Assembly (NCBI GenBank): GCA_021108215.1
Contig: JAIORK010000039.1
Location: forward strand, 1-64,000
Reading direction: 5' to 3'
DNA from: a bacterium
GTDB taxonomy: Bacteria; Oederibacteriota; JAAXVQ01; JAUVAV01
DNA: 64,000 nucleotides
The translations under genes were made by a program, and so were the position numbers. The notes under the pieces are model-generated. The model made no database searches. It was not told the DNA's origin and was given only the letters and a program-made list of their open reading frames with translations. Position 1 is the stretch's first letter, and each line of letters starts with the position of its first letter. Positions 55,737-64,000 of this stretch are shown here, one piece after another.

Positions 55737-57311
55737 TCAGGGCGCTACTTTAATATCCAAAACATCGCTCATCTCAGTTTCCTGACCCTCACGATCCAAA
55801 GCAGTTAACGCATACCGCCAAAGACCCGGCTTTAAATCACGCATATAGAGATGCGTTTTTTTTGTAGAGCGTTTATTTATTTTTTTAAATTTTCCGTTTT
55901 TCCCGCGCGCCTGATAGAGATGATACCGCCGCCACAACATCCCATCCACCCAAAAAATAATCAGACCCTGCTTGGTCTTTTGATACCGTGGTTTGTCAGG
56001 CACAACATTTATATCCACGAAAAGTTTATTCATTTGATTGAGTCCCGCTTGCACATTGTTCAATCGAATGTAACTCTCATCCAATTGCAGGATCAATTTT
56101 TGTTCTTCATCCTTTGCCAGAGCCAACTGCGCTTTCAATGCAACAATCTCTTTTTTATACGCATTATTTGCATCATACCAGCGATAGGTGAACCACCCGC
56201 CCAAACCCGCACCGACGAGCATCCCCAAAAGAACGACACTGCCAATCAGCCACACCGGATGCCGGCGCTTTTTTTCCGGCATGACCCGACGGTTCCCGGT
56301 TTTCTGAAGCGGCACAGTCGGCGGACTCCCGACAGTTGCACTTGGCGTGATTTTCTGCTTCGTTTCCGCCAGAATCGGCTGAACCGGGGCGGATGCAGCG
56401 GGACTCGTTTTTGAACTTAAAGGCCGGGCTTCTCTGTTTACCGTCGATTGCGATACCGTTACCTCCGGACGATGGTTGGGATGCCTATCCTGATGGGGTT
56501 GCTGTCTTTCGGGCAATGGATTGGTTTGGCCGGGGGACGGCGAAGACGGCGCGGTAGGTGTTTCAGGTCCCGCTTCCGGCACTGCCGGTGTTATGCTTTT
56601 TTGAATTTTGGGTAATTCTGCCAAGTTTTGTTTTTCAGTGTTTTTCACCGACAAACCCATCCCCCCAAAAGCTTGTTCAACTTTTTCCGGAATGACGGCA
56701 TCAGGTTCTTTCTGCGCACTCCCGGGAACCGGTTGTTTTCCAAAAACCGGCGCCGCAGCTCCGGATGCGCCGGCCGGCTGTTTCGCTGCATCGCTCCCCG
56801 GGTCCCTTTGTTTGGAAACACCGGCCTCCGCAGCATCTACAGCCTTTTTCCTTTGATCTCCGGCATAATGCTGATTTTCTTCATGCAGTGTGTGTGACAT
56901 GGCGGAAATTTTTTGTAACATACTGGAAATTTTTCCCGGTTGGTCATCCATGGGTGTGCCCGGTTTTTGTCCTGCGATGGCACTCTCAAAATCATTGGAT
57001 TTCCCAACTTGTTTTTCCGGTACAGGTATTGATTTTTTTTCATCCGCCGTCTGGTTCTGAAACAGAGAAACCTGTATTTTTCTTTTGGCAACGCCATCAG
57101 CAGCATTTTTTCCATTGGGCGGCGATTTTCGTATGGTGACCTTGATTTCAGACACCGGCTTCCGTTCCGCAGGGGATTTTGACCGCGCTGATATGCTGTT
57201 GCCAACCGGTACGCGCGGCACACTTTTTTTATCACCCGCGCCTATATTTTTTATCGGCTTTTTCCCATTCGGCAAAGCCTGTTTGTCTGGTTTTTCCGGT
57301 TCTTTTCGCAT
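55737..57311 (-). CDS. single-span membrane protein with long Pro-rich cytoplasmic region and FN3-like tail
   Basis: This is a 524-aa protein. Residues 1-345 are low-complexity, rich in Pro, Lys, Ala and Gln. One membrane helix lies at about 352-374 (VWLIGSVVLLGMLVGAGLGG). A short coiled coil follows (about 380-430). The C-terminal 90 residues look like a fibronectin-III-type domain (IIFWVDGMLWRRYHLYQARG ... WRYALTALDREGQE). With the N-terminus inside, the FN3-like part would be periplasmic. I do not recognise a family. The start ATG 57311 has only a weak, distant GGAAAGG. Confidence 0.65.
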   Translation of the reverse strand: MRKEPEKPDKQALPNGKKPIKNIGAGDKKSVPRVPVGNSISARSKSPAERKPVSEIKVTIRKSPPNGKNAADGVAKRKIQVSLFQNQTADEKKSIPVPEKQVGKSNDFESAIAGQKPGTPMDDQPGKISSMLQKISAMSHTLHEENQHYAGDQRKKAVDAAEAGVSKQRDPGSDAAKQPAGASGAAAPVFGKQPVPGSAQKEPDAVIPEKVEQAFGGMGLSVKNTEKQNLAELPKIQKSITPAVPEAGPETPTAPSSPSPGQTNPLPERQQPHQDRHPNHRPEVTVSQSTVNREARPLSSKTSPAASAPVQPILAETKQKITPSATVGSPPTVPLQKTGNRRVMPEKKRRHPVWLIGSVVLLGMLVGAGLGGWFTYRWYDANNAYKKEIVALKAQLALAKDEEQKLILQLDESYIRLNNVQAGLNQMNKLFVDINVVPDKPRYQKTKQGLIIFWVDGMLWRRYHLYQARGKNGKFKKINKRSTKKTHLYMRDLKPGLWRYALTALDREGQETEMSDVLDIKVAP

Positions 57312-57598
57312 AATACTTTTCTAACCTTTCCGAAATTATGAGGGTTCTTTTAATCCCGCTCCGAAGCATACGCCGGGTAATCCGGGAATAAATGCGTTTT
57401 GACGCTTCGCGGGATGTCGCCTGCCAAACCGGCGTGTGACGCAAGGTCAAAAGGAATGCCACGGGCTTGCCCCAACCAAAAAAATCATGGAAACAGGGAA
57501 CTTCCTTTGGTTGCCCGTTACGTTCCATCTTACGCGATCCGGGGCAATAAACAAAATATAAAATAGCGGCAAAACGATTCCTGCCCGCGCAACGGTGG
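57312..57598. other. 287-nt gap without a convincing gene
   Basis: It lies between miaA and the membrane-protein gene on the minus strand. A minus-strand open frame crosses it (57232-57606) and encodes a basic, low-information protein, but it overlaps both neighbours and lacks a good ribosome-binding site. I leave it unannotated. Confidence 0.5.
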
Positions 57599-58531
57599 TT
57601 ACGCAACCATCAGCTGATTATCCTTTAAAAGCTGACAAACCTCATTCCAATTACCCTGACGGATCCAATGAATCGCGCTCCCCTTTTTTTCCATGCGTCG
57701 GAACCAGGTTTCCTGACGCTTGGCAAATTTACAGATTGCCCGGCCTAATTGTTCCTGCAACATCTCACGGGAAGAAATAGTTCCCCGCAAATAATCGGAA
57801 CAATACCGGTATTCCAGACCCAAACCGCGCAGCCGTTCCCATGAAATCCCATTTTGCTGAAGCTCCGCCACCTCTTCCAGCATGCCTGCTTCCATGCGTA
57901 CCTGTAAACGCTTATAAATCCGTTCCCGAAGTAAGGTACGCTCCCACTGCACTCCGATGACCAAGGCCCGTATGGCCGGGCCTGCCTGCGATGTCATCTC
58001 CCGGTTGGATTCCGAAATTTCAATCGCACGAATCAAGCGTGCGCGCGTGGTAAAATCGGTGGTATTGTGCAGGTGTTTGTTAATTTTTTTTAAACGCGCT
58101 GTCAATTCATGTATCGATAATTTTCCCAACATCTCCCGCAGCTCGGGGTTTTCCCCGACTTCCGCCAAGGCATACCCGCGAAGCACGGATTCCAGATACA
58201 ACCCTGTCCCGCCGGTCAACACCGGCATGACCCCTCTTTGGCGACAATCAGAAAAAACCGAATGGAAGGCTTGTTGGAAATGAAAAACACTAAATTCCGT
58301 TTCCAGCCCCACATGATTAATTAAATGACAGGGAATTGTCTTGCCGGACAGCCGGTATTCCTCCAAATCCTTACCCGCGCCAATATCCAACCCTCGATAA
58401 ATCTGACGCGAATCTGCAGAAATAATTTCACCCTGAACGTGCCATGCAATCCGCGCACCCAAACGCGTCTTGCCGGAAGCCGTGGGTCCTAAAACAACAA
58501 TTAAATTTTTTCCTTCACCCGAAACCATCAT
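57599..58531 (-). CDS. miaA: tRNA dimethylallyltransferase
   Basis: This 310-aa protein transfers a dimethylallyl group to A37 of tRNAs that read UNN codons. Motifs: P-loop VLGPTASGKTRLG (about 13-25), ISADSRQIYRGLDIGAGK with the catalytic Asp, CHLINHV, and PVLTGGTGLYLESVLRG. The C-terminal half carries the tRNA-binding GLGLEYRY block and RQETWFRR. Length is normal. It lies 12 nt downstream of the TPR gene of the TonB cluster, so it may share that transcript. AAGGGAA precedes the start. Confidence 0.94.
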   Translation of the reverse strand: MMVSGEGKNLIVVLGPTASGKTRLGARIAWHVQGEIISADSRQIYRGLDIGAGKDLEEYRLSGKTIPCHLINHVGLETEFSVFHFQQAFHSVFSDCRQRGVMPVLTGGTGLYLESVLRGYALAEVGENPELREMLGKLSIHELTARLKKINKHLHNTTDFTTRARLIRAIEISESNREMTSQAGPAIRALVIGVQWERTLLRERIYKRLQVRMEAGMLEEVAELQQNGISWERLRGLGLEYRYCSDYLRGTISSREMLQEQLGRAICKFAKRQETWFRRMEKKGSAIHWIRQGNWNEVCQLLKDNQLMVA

Positions 58532-58543
58532 TTCCCTTCGTCA

Positions 58544-59839
58544 TCAGCGGCGCAGATAGCGCAGTTGTTCAATATACCGCGCAATCGTTTCCCGAGGTGC
58601 AACGGCCTGCACATCTAAAAGCAAGCCAATTGCATCCGCATAGTTCTCCCGTTCAACCTCGATCCGGGCCTGCTTGGTCAGCGCTTCCACCCGGACCTGC
58701 GAAATCCTGCTTGCTCTGGCATACAGCGCCAGTGCCCGATCGAGTGACCGGCTCTCCGCATAAAGATCTCCCAGCGCCAGGATTGCCTTCCCGTTTAAAG
58801 GATCGCGCGCAATAAGTTTTTGATACGCCCTGCGCGCAGCCTCTCCATGCCCGGATAATTGAAATCGCCTGGCAACCAGCCACTGCAATTGGTTCATCTG
58901 CCTTGACGTCAGTTGCCCGTTTTTTTCCAATCCACGGGCTTTTTCAATGAGCATGCCCGCTTCGCGAACTTCCTTCACCTGTAAAAGCCCTCCAATCGTA
59001 CGGAGCAACCGCGTACTTGAAGGCGCTTCTGATGCAAACGCAAGTGAATAAGCCTGTACCGCATCTGTGTACTGGGCGCGATTCAAATATAAATCACCCA
59101 ACGTTGCCAATGCTTCCGGAGATGCCACCCCCAAACGACGGGCTGTTTCCAGGGCAACCACCGCACGTCCATACTGTTCCAAAGCCAATCGGGCATTGGC
59201 AAGATTTGCCCACAACTCTCCCCGTCGGGGATAATCCTGCAAAATAGTTTCTAAAAGACGCGCCGCTTCATGAAACCGTTCCTGAATTAAAAGTACCTTG
59301 GCCAGACCCAAATACGCATTAATGTCATCCGGCGCCGACAGCAATGCCTGGCGATAAGCGGATTCGGCTGCAACCGGCTTGTCATCCAGCAAATAGACAT
59401 ATCCCGTAAGTGTCATGATGGATGCTTGGTTTCGTCCGGTCAAAAGGATCTGACTAAGTTGTTCACGCGCAGCCGTGATTTTATCCTGTTGTAAAAGCAC
59501 CCGTGTCAAATTGGCGCGCGCCCGGTCAAACTGCGGCATTTTCCGTAATGCAGTACGGTAAGCCTTTTCCGCATCCCCGGTTTCCCCCATCTGAAACAAA
59601 ACATTCCCCAGTGCAAAATCCAATGCCGGACTTGATTCCTTCTGCATGCTTTTGTCCAGCAATGTTTTCGCCAGACCGGGATTTTTACGGCTTAATCCTG
59701 AGACCTGCTCTAAAATACCGGCCTCTTCCTCGGTAACTTGCGGTTCCCGGCCATCGCTTACGTCCACACCCTGGGCGTAAGCGGTTGTTGCCAGCGCGAC
59801 CAGCAACCCCACCATGCATCCTCGCATCATCCCTCGCAT
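58544..59839 (-). CDS. exported TPR-repeat protein of the TonB cluster
   Basis: The protein is 431 aa from ATG 59839, with AGAGG seven nt upstream. The signal peptide ends near AYAQGV (about residue 23). About ten tetratricopeptide repeats fill the rest (for example ALGNVLFQMGETGDAEKAYR and NAYLGLAKVLLIQERFHEAA). TPR proteins of this kind end TonB2-type operons with DUF3450, in which they probably scaffold the periplasmic side. It is 22 nt from the TonB stop and 12 nt from miaA. Confidence 0.85.
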   Translation of the reverse strand: MRGMMRGCMVGLLVALATTAYAQGVDVSDGREPQVTEEEAGILEQVSGLSRKNPGLAKTLLDKSMQKESSPALDFALGNVLFQMGETGDAEKAYRTALRKMPQFDRARANLTRVLLQQDKITAAREQLSQILLTGRNQASIMTLTGYVYLLDDKPVAAESAYRQALLSAPDDINAYLGLAKVLLIQERFHEAARLLETILQDYPRRGELWANLANARLALEQYGRAVVALETARRLGVASPEALATLGDLYLNRAQYTDAVQAYSLAFASEAPSSTRLLRTIGGLLQVKEVREAGMLIEKARGLEKNGQLTSRQMNQLQWLVARRFQLSGHGEAARRAYQKLIARDPLNGKAILALGDLYAESRSLDRALALYARASRISQVRVEALTKQARIEVERENYADAIGLLLDVQAVAPRETIARYIEQLRYLRR

Positions 59840-59861
59840 CTTATCGCCTCTTTTTTTAAAA

Positions 59862-60506
59862 TTATATCTCAAAATCTATGGGCACCAAAACCCGGGTCCG
59901 GACTTTTTTACCATTGCGCTTCCCCGGCGTAAAACGCCATTTCGAAACAGCTTTTATTGCCGACGCCTCAAAAACTCCTGCCGGCTCAGCAGACGTGACC
60001 TTCACCGCTTCCACAGATCCGTCCGTGGTGACAATAATAGATACCATCACGCAGCCGTTTATTTTTTTCAACCGTGCTTGCGCCGGATAGAGCGGTTTAA
60101 TTTTCCTGATGGGTTCCGGCGATTCATCCACCTCCGAAAGCTCAAACACCAACGATTCCCGTGTGAGTTGATCCCGCAGTCCGAATTGAAGACTAAAATC
60201 GCCAAATCCCGGATCAACCTGCAAGGCAGCTTGTATCATCATCGGATTTAATTTTCGCTGGTTTTCAAATAATTTCGGTTTGGGCCGGGCCTTTTTTCTT
60301 TTCACCTTGGGCAAAACGGGCGGCAGCGGCTTAAGAATTTCACGCGTCTCGATCTCCCGAAGCTGATACCGCTTCCCCTGCTTGTGAATCATTTCCGCGA
60401 TCGGTAAAAGCATAAAAATCCCAAAGGTTATCAGGATACTCAATCCCACCATGCGATAACACCAGCGTGTACCGGTATCAAGGGAAGACAACGCGGACCG
60501 GTTCAT
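59862..60506 (-). CDS. tonB: TonB-family energy transducer
   Basis: The protein is 214 aa; ATG 60506 overlaps the exbD stop codon (ATGA). One N-terminal transmembrane helix (about 20-42) precedes a Pro/Lys-rich linker (LKPLPPVLPKVKRKKARPKP). The C-terminal TonB domain (about 130-214) shows KPLYPAQARLKKINGCVMVS, TTDGSVEAVKV and SKWRFTPGKRNGKKV. It transmits proton-motive force from ExbB/ExbD to outer-membrane receptors. No TonB-dependent receptor is in the window, so the substrate is unknown. Confidence 0.92.
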   Translation of the reverse strand: MNRSALSSLDTGTRWCYRMVGLSILITFGIFMLLPIAEMIHKQGKRYQLREIETREILKPLPPVLPKVKRKKARPKPKLFENQRKLNPMMIQAALQVDPGFGDFSLQFGLRDQLTRESLVFELSEVDESPEPIRKIKPLYPAQARLKKINGCVMVSIIVTTDGSVEAVKVTSAEPAGVFEASAIKAVSKWRFTPGKRNGKKVRTRVLVPIDFEI

Positions 60507-60904
60507 TCCTGCTCCGTGGCGACACTGACCTGTTTGGCACCTGCCAGCTTGCATTCATCAATCACATTTACCAATGTTCCGCTCTGAGACGCCTTGTCAA
60601 CCATGATAATCACAGGCCGATCCTGGGCTCGAAGCAACCCTGTTACCAAACCGCGCAGATTATTCAAACTGACTTCCCGGCCACTATACATAATCCGGCC
60701 TTTTTCCGTAACCCCGATCATAATACTTTGCTTTTCCAGCGATTGTGCACTGGCTGCCTTGGGTTTTTGAATTTCAACCCCGACTTCCTGAACAAATGCC
60801 GTTGTGACAATAAAAAATATCAAAAGCAAAAACATCATGTCAATCAAGGGAGAAATGTTCACCTCGACCGATTCGGAATCAATCCCGTAGCGCCCTCTTT
60901 TCAT
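60503..60904 (-). CDS. exbD: ExbD-family biopolymer transport protein
   Basis: This 133-aa protein has a short cytoplasmic start, then NISPLIDMMFLLLIFFIVTT, where the Asp is the proton-pathway residue of ExbD/TolR. The periplasmic domain (about 45-133) ends SVATEQE. It overlaps exbB by the ATGA arrangement at its start and tonB by ATGA at its end, so translation of the three is coupled. Confidence 0.93.
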   Translation of the reverse strand: MKRGRYGIDSESVEVNISPLIDMMFLLLIFFIVTTAFVQEVGVEIQKPKAASAQSLEKQSIMIGVTEKGRIMYSGREVSLNNLRGLVTGLLRAQDRPVIIMVDKASQSGTLVNVIDECKLAGAKQVSVATEQE

Positions 60905-61533
60905 GGCCTGTCTCCGCGCAAGGCAAATGCCAAGTGATTTTTTAATCCCGCAAATTTCACGTCAACTTGTCTGAGTTTTTTCTTAATCGCGGCTATTCCA
61001 AATATTCCCGGGATTGCGATGATCAAACCGAATTGGGTGGTAATCAATCCCTGACTGATGCCGGATGCCATAATTTCCGTCGTGTTCCCGGTCTGGTCCG
61101 AAATCGCTTGAAAAGTCTCAACCATCCCAAAAATCGTGCCCAACAGTCCCAACAATGGCGCCGAAGTCACCAGGGCGCCCAGAACAATCAACTTCCCTTC
61201 ATAGGGTGACATCATCCGGCTGCGGACCTCATCTACGATTTCAAATAAATCAGCCTGTTGCCGTACTTTCTGCAAAACATAGACCACTGCCTGACTCCAG
61301 ATACCGGAATTTTCCAGAAGCTCTGCTTGCAAACCAGCCCATTTTTTTTTATCACTCAAACGGTTCTCCAGACCAAGTTCCTCACTGCCGGCCGGCAAAT
61401 CCAGTTGGCCCAGCTGCCGGGTCATCTCCAGGAGATAATACCAGATAAACAGACAGACTCCGGCAATCGGCACCAACAGCCAACCGCCCTTTTGCCAATA
61501 CTGAAATCCGGCTTGCAATGTTTCCACAGACAT
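60901..61533 (-). CDS. exbB: ExbB-family proton channel protein (short form)
   Basis: This is a 210-aa protein with three membrane helices: WLLVPIAGVCLFIWYYL near the N-terminus, LIVLGALVTSAPLLGLLGTI and a third at TQFGLIIAIPGIFGIAAIKK. The segment APLLGLLGTIFGMVETFQAI followed by SGISQGLITTQFGL is diagnostic of the MotA/TolQ/ExbB family. It works with ExbD and TonB. The upstream gap of 262 nt to the long ExbB gene is unusual in an otherwise overlapping operon. Confidence 0.92.
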   Translation of the reverse strand: MSVETLQAGFQYWQKGGWLLVPIAGVCLFIWYYLLEMTRQLGQLDLPAGSEELGLENRLSDKKKWAGLQAELLENSGIWSQAVVYVLQKVRQQADLFEIVDEVRSRMMSPYEGKLIVLGALVTSAPLLGLLGTIFGMVETFQAISDQTGNTTEIMASGISQGLITTQFGLIIAIPGIFGIAAIKKKLRQVDVKFAGLKNHLAFALRGDRP

Positions 61534-61608
61534 TCTCCTGTTTTCCGGATATTACACTTTCGATGACATTAATCACCGCATCACAAAATCTGAATAACAC
61601 GGTCACAT

Positions 61609-61748
61609 GACCATGAGCAATTTATTTTTCCGCAGTGCGTCTTGTTTGAGTTTCCGAAAGGAAACGCCCTGCATCCGCTGGACGTCCATATTTAATAACA
61701 ACATGTTATCCGAGTTACGCAACAAGAAAAAATAGATTGCTCATGGTC
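61609..61748. repeat. 140-bp element with 21-22-bp inverted ends inside the TonB operon
   Basis: GACCATGAGCAAT.TATTTTT (61609-61629) and its inverted copy (61727-61748) differ at one position. An inner hairpin GTTTCC-GAAA-GGAAAC lies at 61650-61665 with a GNRA loop. It fills most of the 61534-61795 gap between the two exbB genes, which holds no gene. It may be a MITE or a transcript-processing/attenuation structure. Confidence 0.7.
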
Positions 61749-61795
61749 GAAAAGCACGCGTCATGCAACTCACAATAAATCTGAACTCAATTTTT

Positions 61796-63169
61796 TCAAC
61801 CCTTTTTACCCACTCCGTTGATAAAAGTCAGGGTGGTTTGCTCCAGAATATGGATCACCCGTTTGACGCGCCGCGAAAGAAATGCGTGAATTAAAAGTGT
61901 CGGAATCGCCACAATCAAACCATACTCAGTTGTGATCAATGCCTCGCTAATGCCGCCGGATAAAATATTCACTTTGCCGGTCCCGAAAACAGCCACCAAA
62001 TCAAAAGTATGCACCATTCCCGTCACAGTCCCCAACAACCCCAACAAAGGCGCCACCGCAGCAGCAACCGCCAAAAACGAAAGATGCTTTTCTAAAAACG
62101 GTATTTGACCAAGTGTTTTCTCATGCATAATTTCCTCCAGCTGCTCCCGGGGTGCTTGCGCATGTTCAACACCTTCTGCAAGTACCGGTCCCAGCGGGTT
62201 TCCCAGGGTCAAAGCCTGCTTGCGGGCAGCAGCGATTTTTTTCTTATGCACCAATGCCAGCACGTCTGCCAACACGCCCCCGGAATCAAGCCGGAGTTTT
62301 TGCAAACTCATAAATTTCCAAATTGCCGTCAGCACACAAAACACACCCAACAACAAAATAGGAATCATAACAATCCCGCCGCTGCGAACCGTTTCCCACC
62401 AGGTTTTTTTCTGACGCTCAATTTTAACCGCTTCGCCTGCGGTCACATCAATCGGGATCAGGGCTTCCTTGCCTGCAATAATTTCGCCAACAGCGCCGGC
62501 CGCTATTTTCTTGGTCAACCCGGGATAGCGGGATTCCAGGCGCGCACCCACCAAACCCGCAGTTTGACGGTCCTGGCTGAGAAAGAGTTGTACGGCCCCC
62601 AGATGGACAAATGTGCCGTTTTGCAGGGCCCCGCCTGCATCCACAGCTTTCCCGGAAAAAATTTTCCCGCCCAAGTTTTCCAGATTATGTTTTTCCACAA
62701 ACGCCAGCAAATCCCCGGTGTTTCCCAATATCCCCGCCGAGCCGCTCTGACCAAAATCAGCCTCCAGCCCTGCCAACACCGCCGCAGCATCCTGCGCTTC
62801 CGGAGCATGCATGCGCGACCCCATCTCCCGCCGGAATTCATTGAGCATGGCGGCACAAAAATCCGCCTCACGCTTCAAATAATCCACATCTTCATTCAAT
62901 TGACGAAAGCCCGTCTCTTTTTGCCAGGCCAGCGCCTTTAATTGATCCGCTTTTTTCCGTAAAGGCATGATCTTTTTTTCCAAGGCTGTAATGTCTTTGC
63001 CAAATTTAATTTTTTCTTTGATGTGCTTGTCGCGCAGTTGGGTCAAGGTTTCAACCGCTTGATCGATATCCTGTTTTGTCTGGAGCATTGTCCGGCGCAC
63101 TGTTGTTTCGGCGGATACCAATGTTGCCAGCATGCAACTCACAAACAGTATTATCACTATTTTTTTCAT
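61796..63169 (-). CDS. long ExbB/TolQ-family protein with periplasmic N-terminal domain (TtpC-like)
   Basis: This is a 457-aa protein. A signal-like hydrophobic start (MKKIVIILFVSCMLATLVSA) is followed by a helical periplasmic domain (about 22-255) containing coiled-coil sequence. The C-terminal channel domain (about 265-457) has GGIVMIPILLLGVFCVLTAI, AVAPLLGLLGTVTGMVHTFD and SGGISEALITTEYGLIVAIP. This architecture matches the TtpC-type protein found with TonB2 systems in Vibrio and relatives. It overlaps the DUF3450 gene by ATGA. It probably links the energy unit to extra periplasmic partners. Confidence 0.9.
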   Translation of the reverse strand: MKKIVIILFVSCMLATLVSAETTVRRTMLQTKQDIDQAVETLTQLRDKHIKEKIKFGKDITALEKKIMPLRKKADQLKALAWQKETGFRQLNEDVDYLKREADFCAAMLNEFRREMGSRMHAPEAQDAAAVLAGLEADFGQSGSAGILGNTGDLLAFVEKHNLENLGGKIFSGKAVDAGGALQNGTFVHLGAVQLFLSQDRQTAGLVGARLESRYPGLTKKIAAGAVGEIIAGKEALIPIDVTAGEAVKIERQKKTWWETVRSGGIVMIPILLLGVFCVLTAIWKFMSLQKLRLDSGGVLADVLALVHKKKIAAARKQALTLGNPLGPVLAEGVEHAQAPREQLEEIMHEKTLGQIPFLEKHLSFLAVAAAVAPLLGLLGTVTGMVHTFDLVAVFGTGKVNILSGGISEALITTEYGLIVAIPTLLIHAFLSRRVKRVIHILEQTTLTFINGVGKKG

Positions 63170-63951
63170 CGGCTGTCTCCTGAAACCGCCATCGGCAACG
63201 CGATAAAATCAGCAATTTTTTGATGCGAGTAATAATCAAATGCCTGACGTATGGCAGGCGTGAGGTTGGGTCGCCATTCCCATTCCCAACCGGTCAGTCC
63301 GGGGGTTGCAACCCCCGCAGTCATCCCATCACGCGAAAGACAAAACCCCCGCGCCAGACCAACATACATGACCTCAACCTCTATTTCTCTGCCCGAGGCG
63401 GTTTGCAAAATTTCTTTTCCGGATTGAATAGTATTTTGATAAATTTCGATTTGAGCATAAAGTGCCAAAATAGTCTGAAGCCGCCGGGAAAAAGATTTAT
63501 CCAACTGGGAAACTATCTTTTGGAAATGCTTTTCCAGAGGACGCCGCAATGCCGGCGGCAGCCGTTTCTCCCACTGCAGTAAATTTTTCTCTGCAAACTG
63601 AATCGTCGGCAAAAGCGCGGTCAGGGCATCTGCCAGCTTTTGTTTGCGGGCCAGCAAACCCGCCTGCAGTGTGGACTGGCCCCGTGTGCTTTTAGCAAGC
63701 GCTGCAATTTCCGCTTCCAGTATTTTTTTTTCCTTTTGCAGCAACACCTTCTCGCTCTTTAACTGCTCGTATTCCCCTTCCCAGGACGTCGTTTCCAAAG
63801 CGATCTGATGCCGCAATTCAACCCACTGTTCAACCAGCCTTCCCAAGCTGTCCATATCCGGGACAGCTTCGCGCTGTTCTCCCTGACAAATTCCAGGCAA
63901 TAAAAACGCAAAAATAAGTGCGCCACCGGCAATACTTGCTTTCCAAAACAT
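63166..63951 (-). CDS. DUF3450-family protein of the TonB cluster
   Basis: The protein is 261 aa from ATG 63951, behind GAAGGG; a longer frame to the window edge lacks a signal-like start. The signal peptide ends near GICQGE (about residue 24). Residues about 30-185 are a long coiled coil, and the C-terminal part ends WRPNLTPAIRQAFDYYSHQK. DUF3450 proteins are periplasmic coiled-coil partners of TtpC/ExbB2/ExbD2/TonB2 sets. It is the first gene of this operon seen in the window; upstream control lies in its last 50 nt or beyond. Confidence 0.85.
   Translation of the reverse strand: MFWKASIAGGALIFAFLLPGICQGEQREAVPDMDSLGRLVEQWVELRHQIALETTSWEGEYEQLKSEKVLLQKEKKILEAEIAALAKSTRGQSTLQAGLLARKQKLADALTALLPTIQFAEKNLLQWEKRLPPALRRPLEKHFQKIVSQLDKSFSRRLQTILALYAQIEIYQNTIQSGKEILQTASGREIEVEVMYVGLARGFCLSRDGMTAGVATPGLTGWEWEWRPNLTPAIRQAFDYYSHQKIADFIALPMAVSGDSR
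63300..63317. repeat. 18-bp perfect palindrome inside the DUF3450 gene
   Basis: CGGGGGTTGCAACCCCCG lies in frame and encodes the AGVATPG segment near residue 214-217. It does not share the GTAGGG ends of the other palindromes. It may be chance or another small mobile palindrome. Confidence 0.4.
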
Positions 63952-64000
63952 GCTATCAATTCCCTTCGGTGATACTAAATTTAAATTACTGCGACACACT

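Noticed and set aside
57232..57606. Minus-strand open frame of 124 codons between miaA and the membrane-protein gene
   Set aside because: Overlaps both neighbours, no convincing start site, basic low-information sequence and no recognised family.
62105..62941. Plus-strand open frame of 278 codons opposite the long ExbB gene
   Set aside because: Antisense shadow of a conserved gene; His/Gln/Phe-rich and without domain-like pattern.
1..64000. CRISPR array, rRNA or tRNA genes, complete prophage
   Set aside because: No regularly spaced direct repeats, no rRNA-like or cloverleaf-like stretches and no phage structural genes were recognised, despite the holin/endolysin pair.

Overview
The window looks like a chromosomal segment of an uncultured Gram-negative bacterium. 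It has a TonB/ExbB/ExbD energy system, a PorV-like outer-membrane barrel and many signal peptides. Four exported proteins share a FlgD-like C-terminal module (NPF.P ... WDGR ... GGVYIYQI ... GKVVLVK), three directly behind low-complexity spacers and two of those Thr/Pro-rich. That module is common in poorly cultured candidate phyla, but the sequence alone does not let me name the phylum. No rRNA, tRNA or CRISPR array was seen.

Left arm (1-11.3 kb, all minus strand). A three-gene operon encodes a fused barrel/coiled-coil/periplasmic-binding protein, a histidine kinase and an NtrC-type regulator with an altered GAFTGA loop. Three exported FlgD-module proteins follow. Four promoter-proximal regions, including one at 17.15 kb, share a conserved element (TGCAATAA-N14-CATCT-like). 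Next comes a lysis-like cassette: an M15 peptidoglycan peptidase, a 3TM-holin-like protein and a membrane-anchored receiver protein.

Mobile/regulatory patch (11.4-17.5 kb). It carries a divergent sigma-54-like factor, an AAA+/DUF4143 ATPase with a strong and probably leaderless promoter, and a REP-associated (Y1) transposase bounded by 28-bp inverted ends. There is a ~139-bp tandem duplication, a truncated second copy of the sigma-54-like gene, and an LVIVD-repeat exported protein. Extra copies of the element ends at 11.40 and 17.43 kb bracket the whole patch.

Toxin-complex locus (17.5-38.5 kb, minus strand). A probable operon runs ECF sigma factor, 29-aa membrane peptide, second sigma-like factor, two small unknown proteins, a giant TcA-like subunit (3756 aa) and a TcB-TcC fusion (2416 aa). 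A terminator follows. The TcA protein has about seven extra degenerate alpha-helical repeats and a hemopexin-like segment. The TcC tail (about 285 aa) has a GFSHG nucleophile-elbow-like motif and may be an alpha/beta-hydrolase effector. A holin/endolysin pair 6-8 kb away recalls the lysis-based release (type 10 secretion) known for some Tc toxins.

Right arm (38.6-64 kb). It contains a DUF1573 / rhodanese-like / MauE-DoxX redox operon, a PAP2 phosphatase with a beta-rich tail, a frameshifted cation-diffusion facilitator, MgtE, a DUF488 protein, a ThiF/MoeB-type E1-like enzyme, a 1520-aa hybrid kinase, CrcB + DUF190, a PAS-GGDEF-EAL protein, an RsuA/RluB pseudouridine synthase and MiaA. A TonB2-type cluster (DUF3450, long ExbB, ExbB, ExbD, TonB, TPR protein) ends the window. 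Palindromes sharing GTAGGG...CCCTAC ends lie between genes and, in frame, inside the TcB region.
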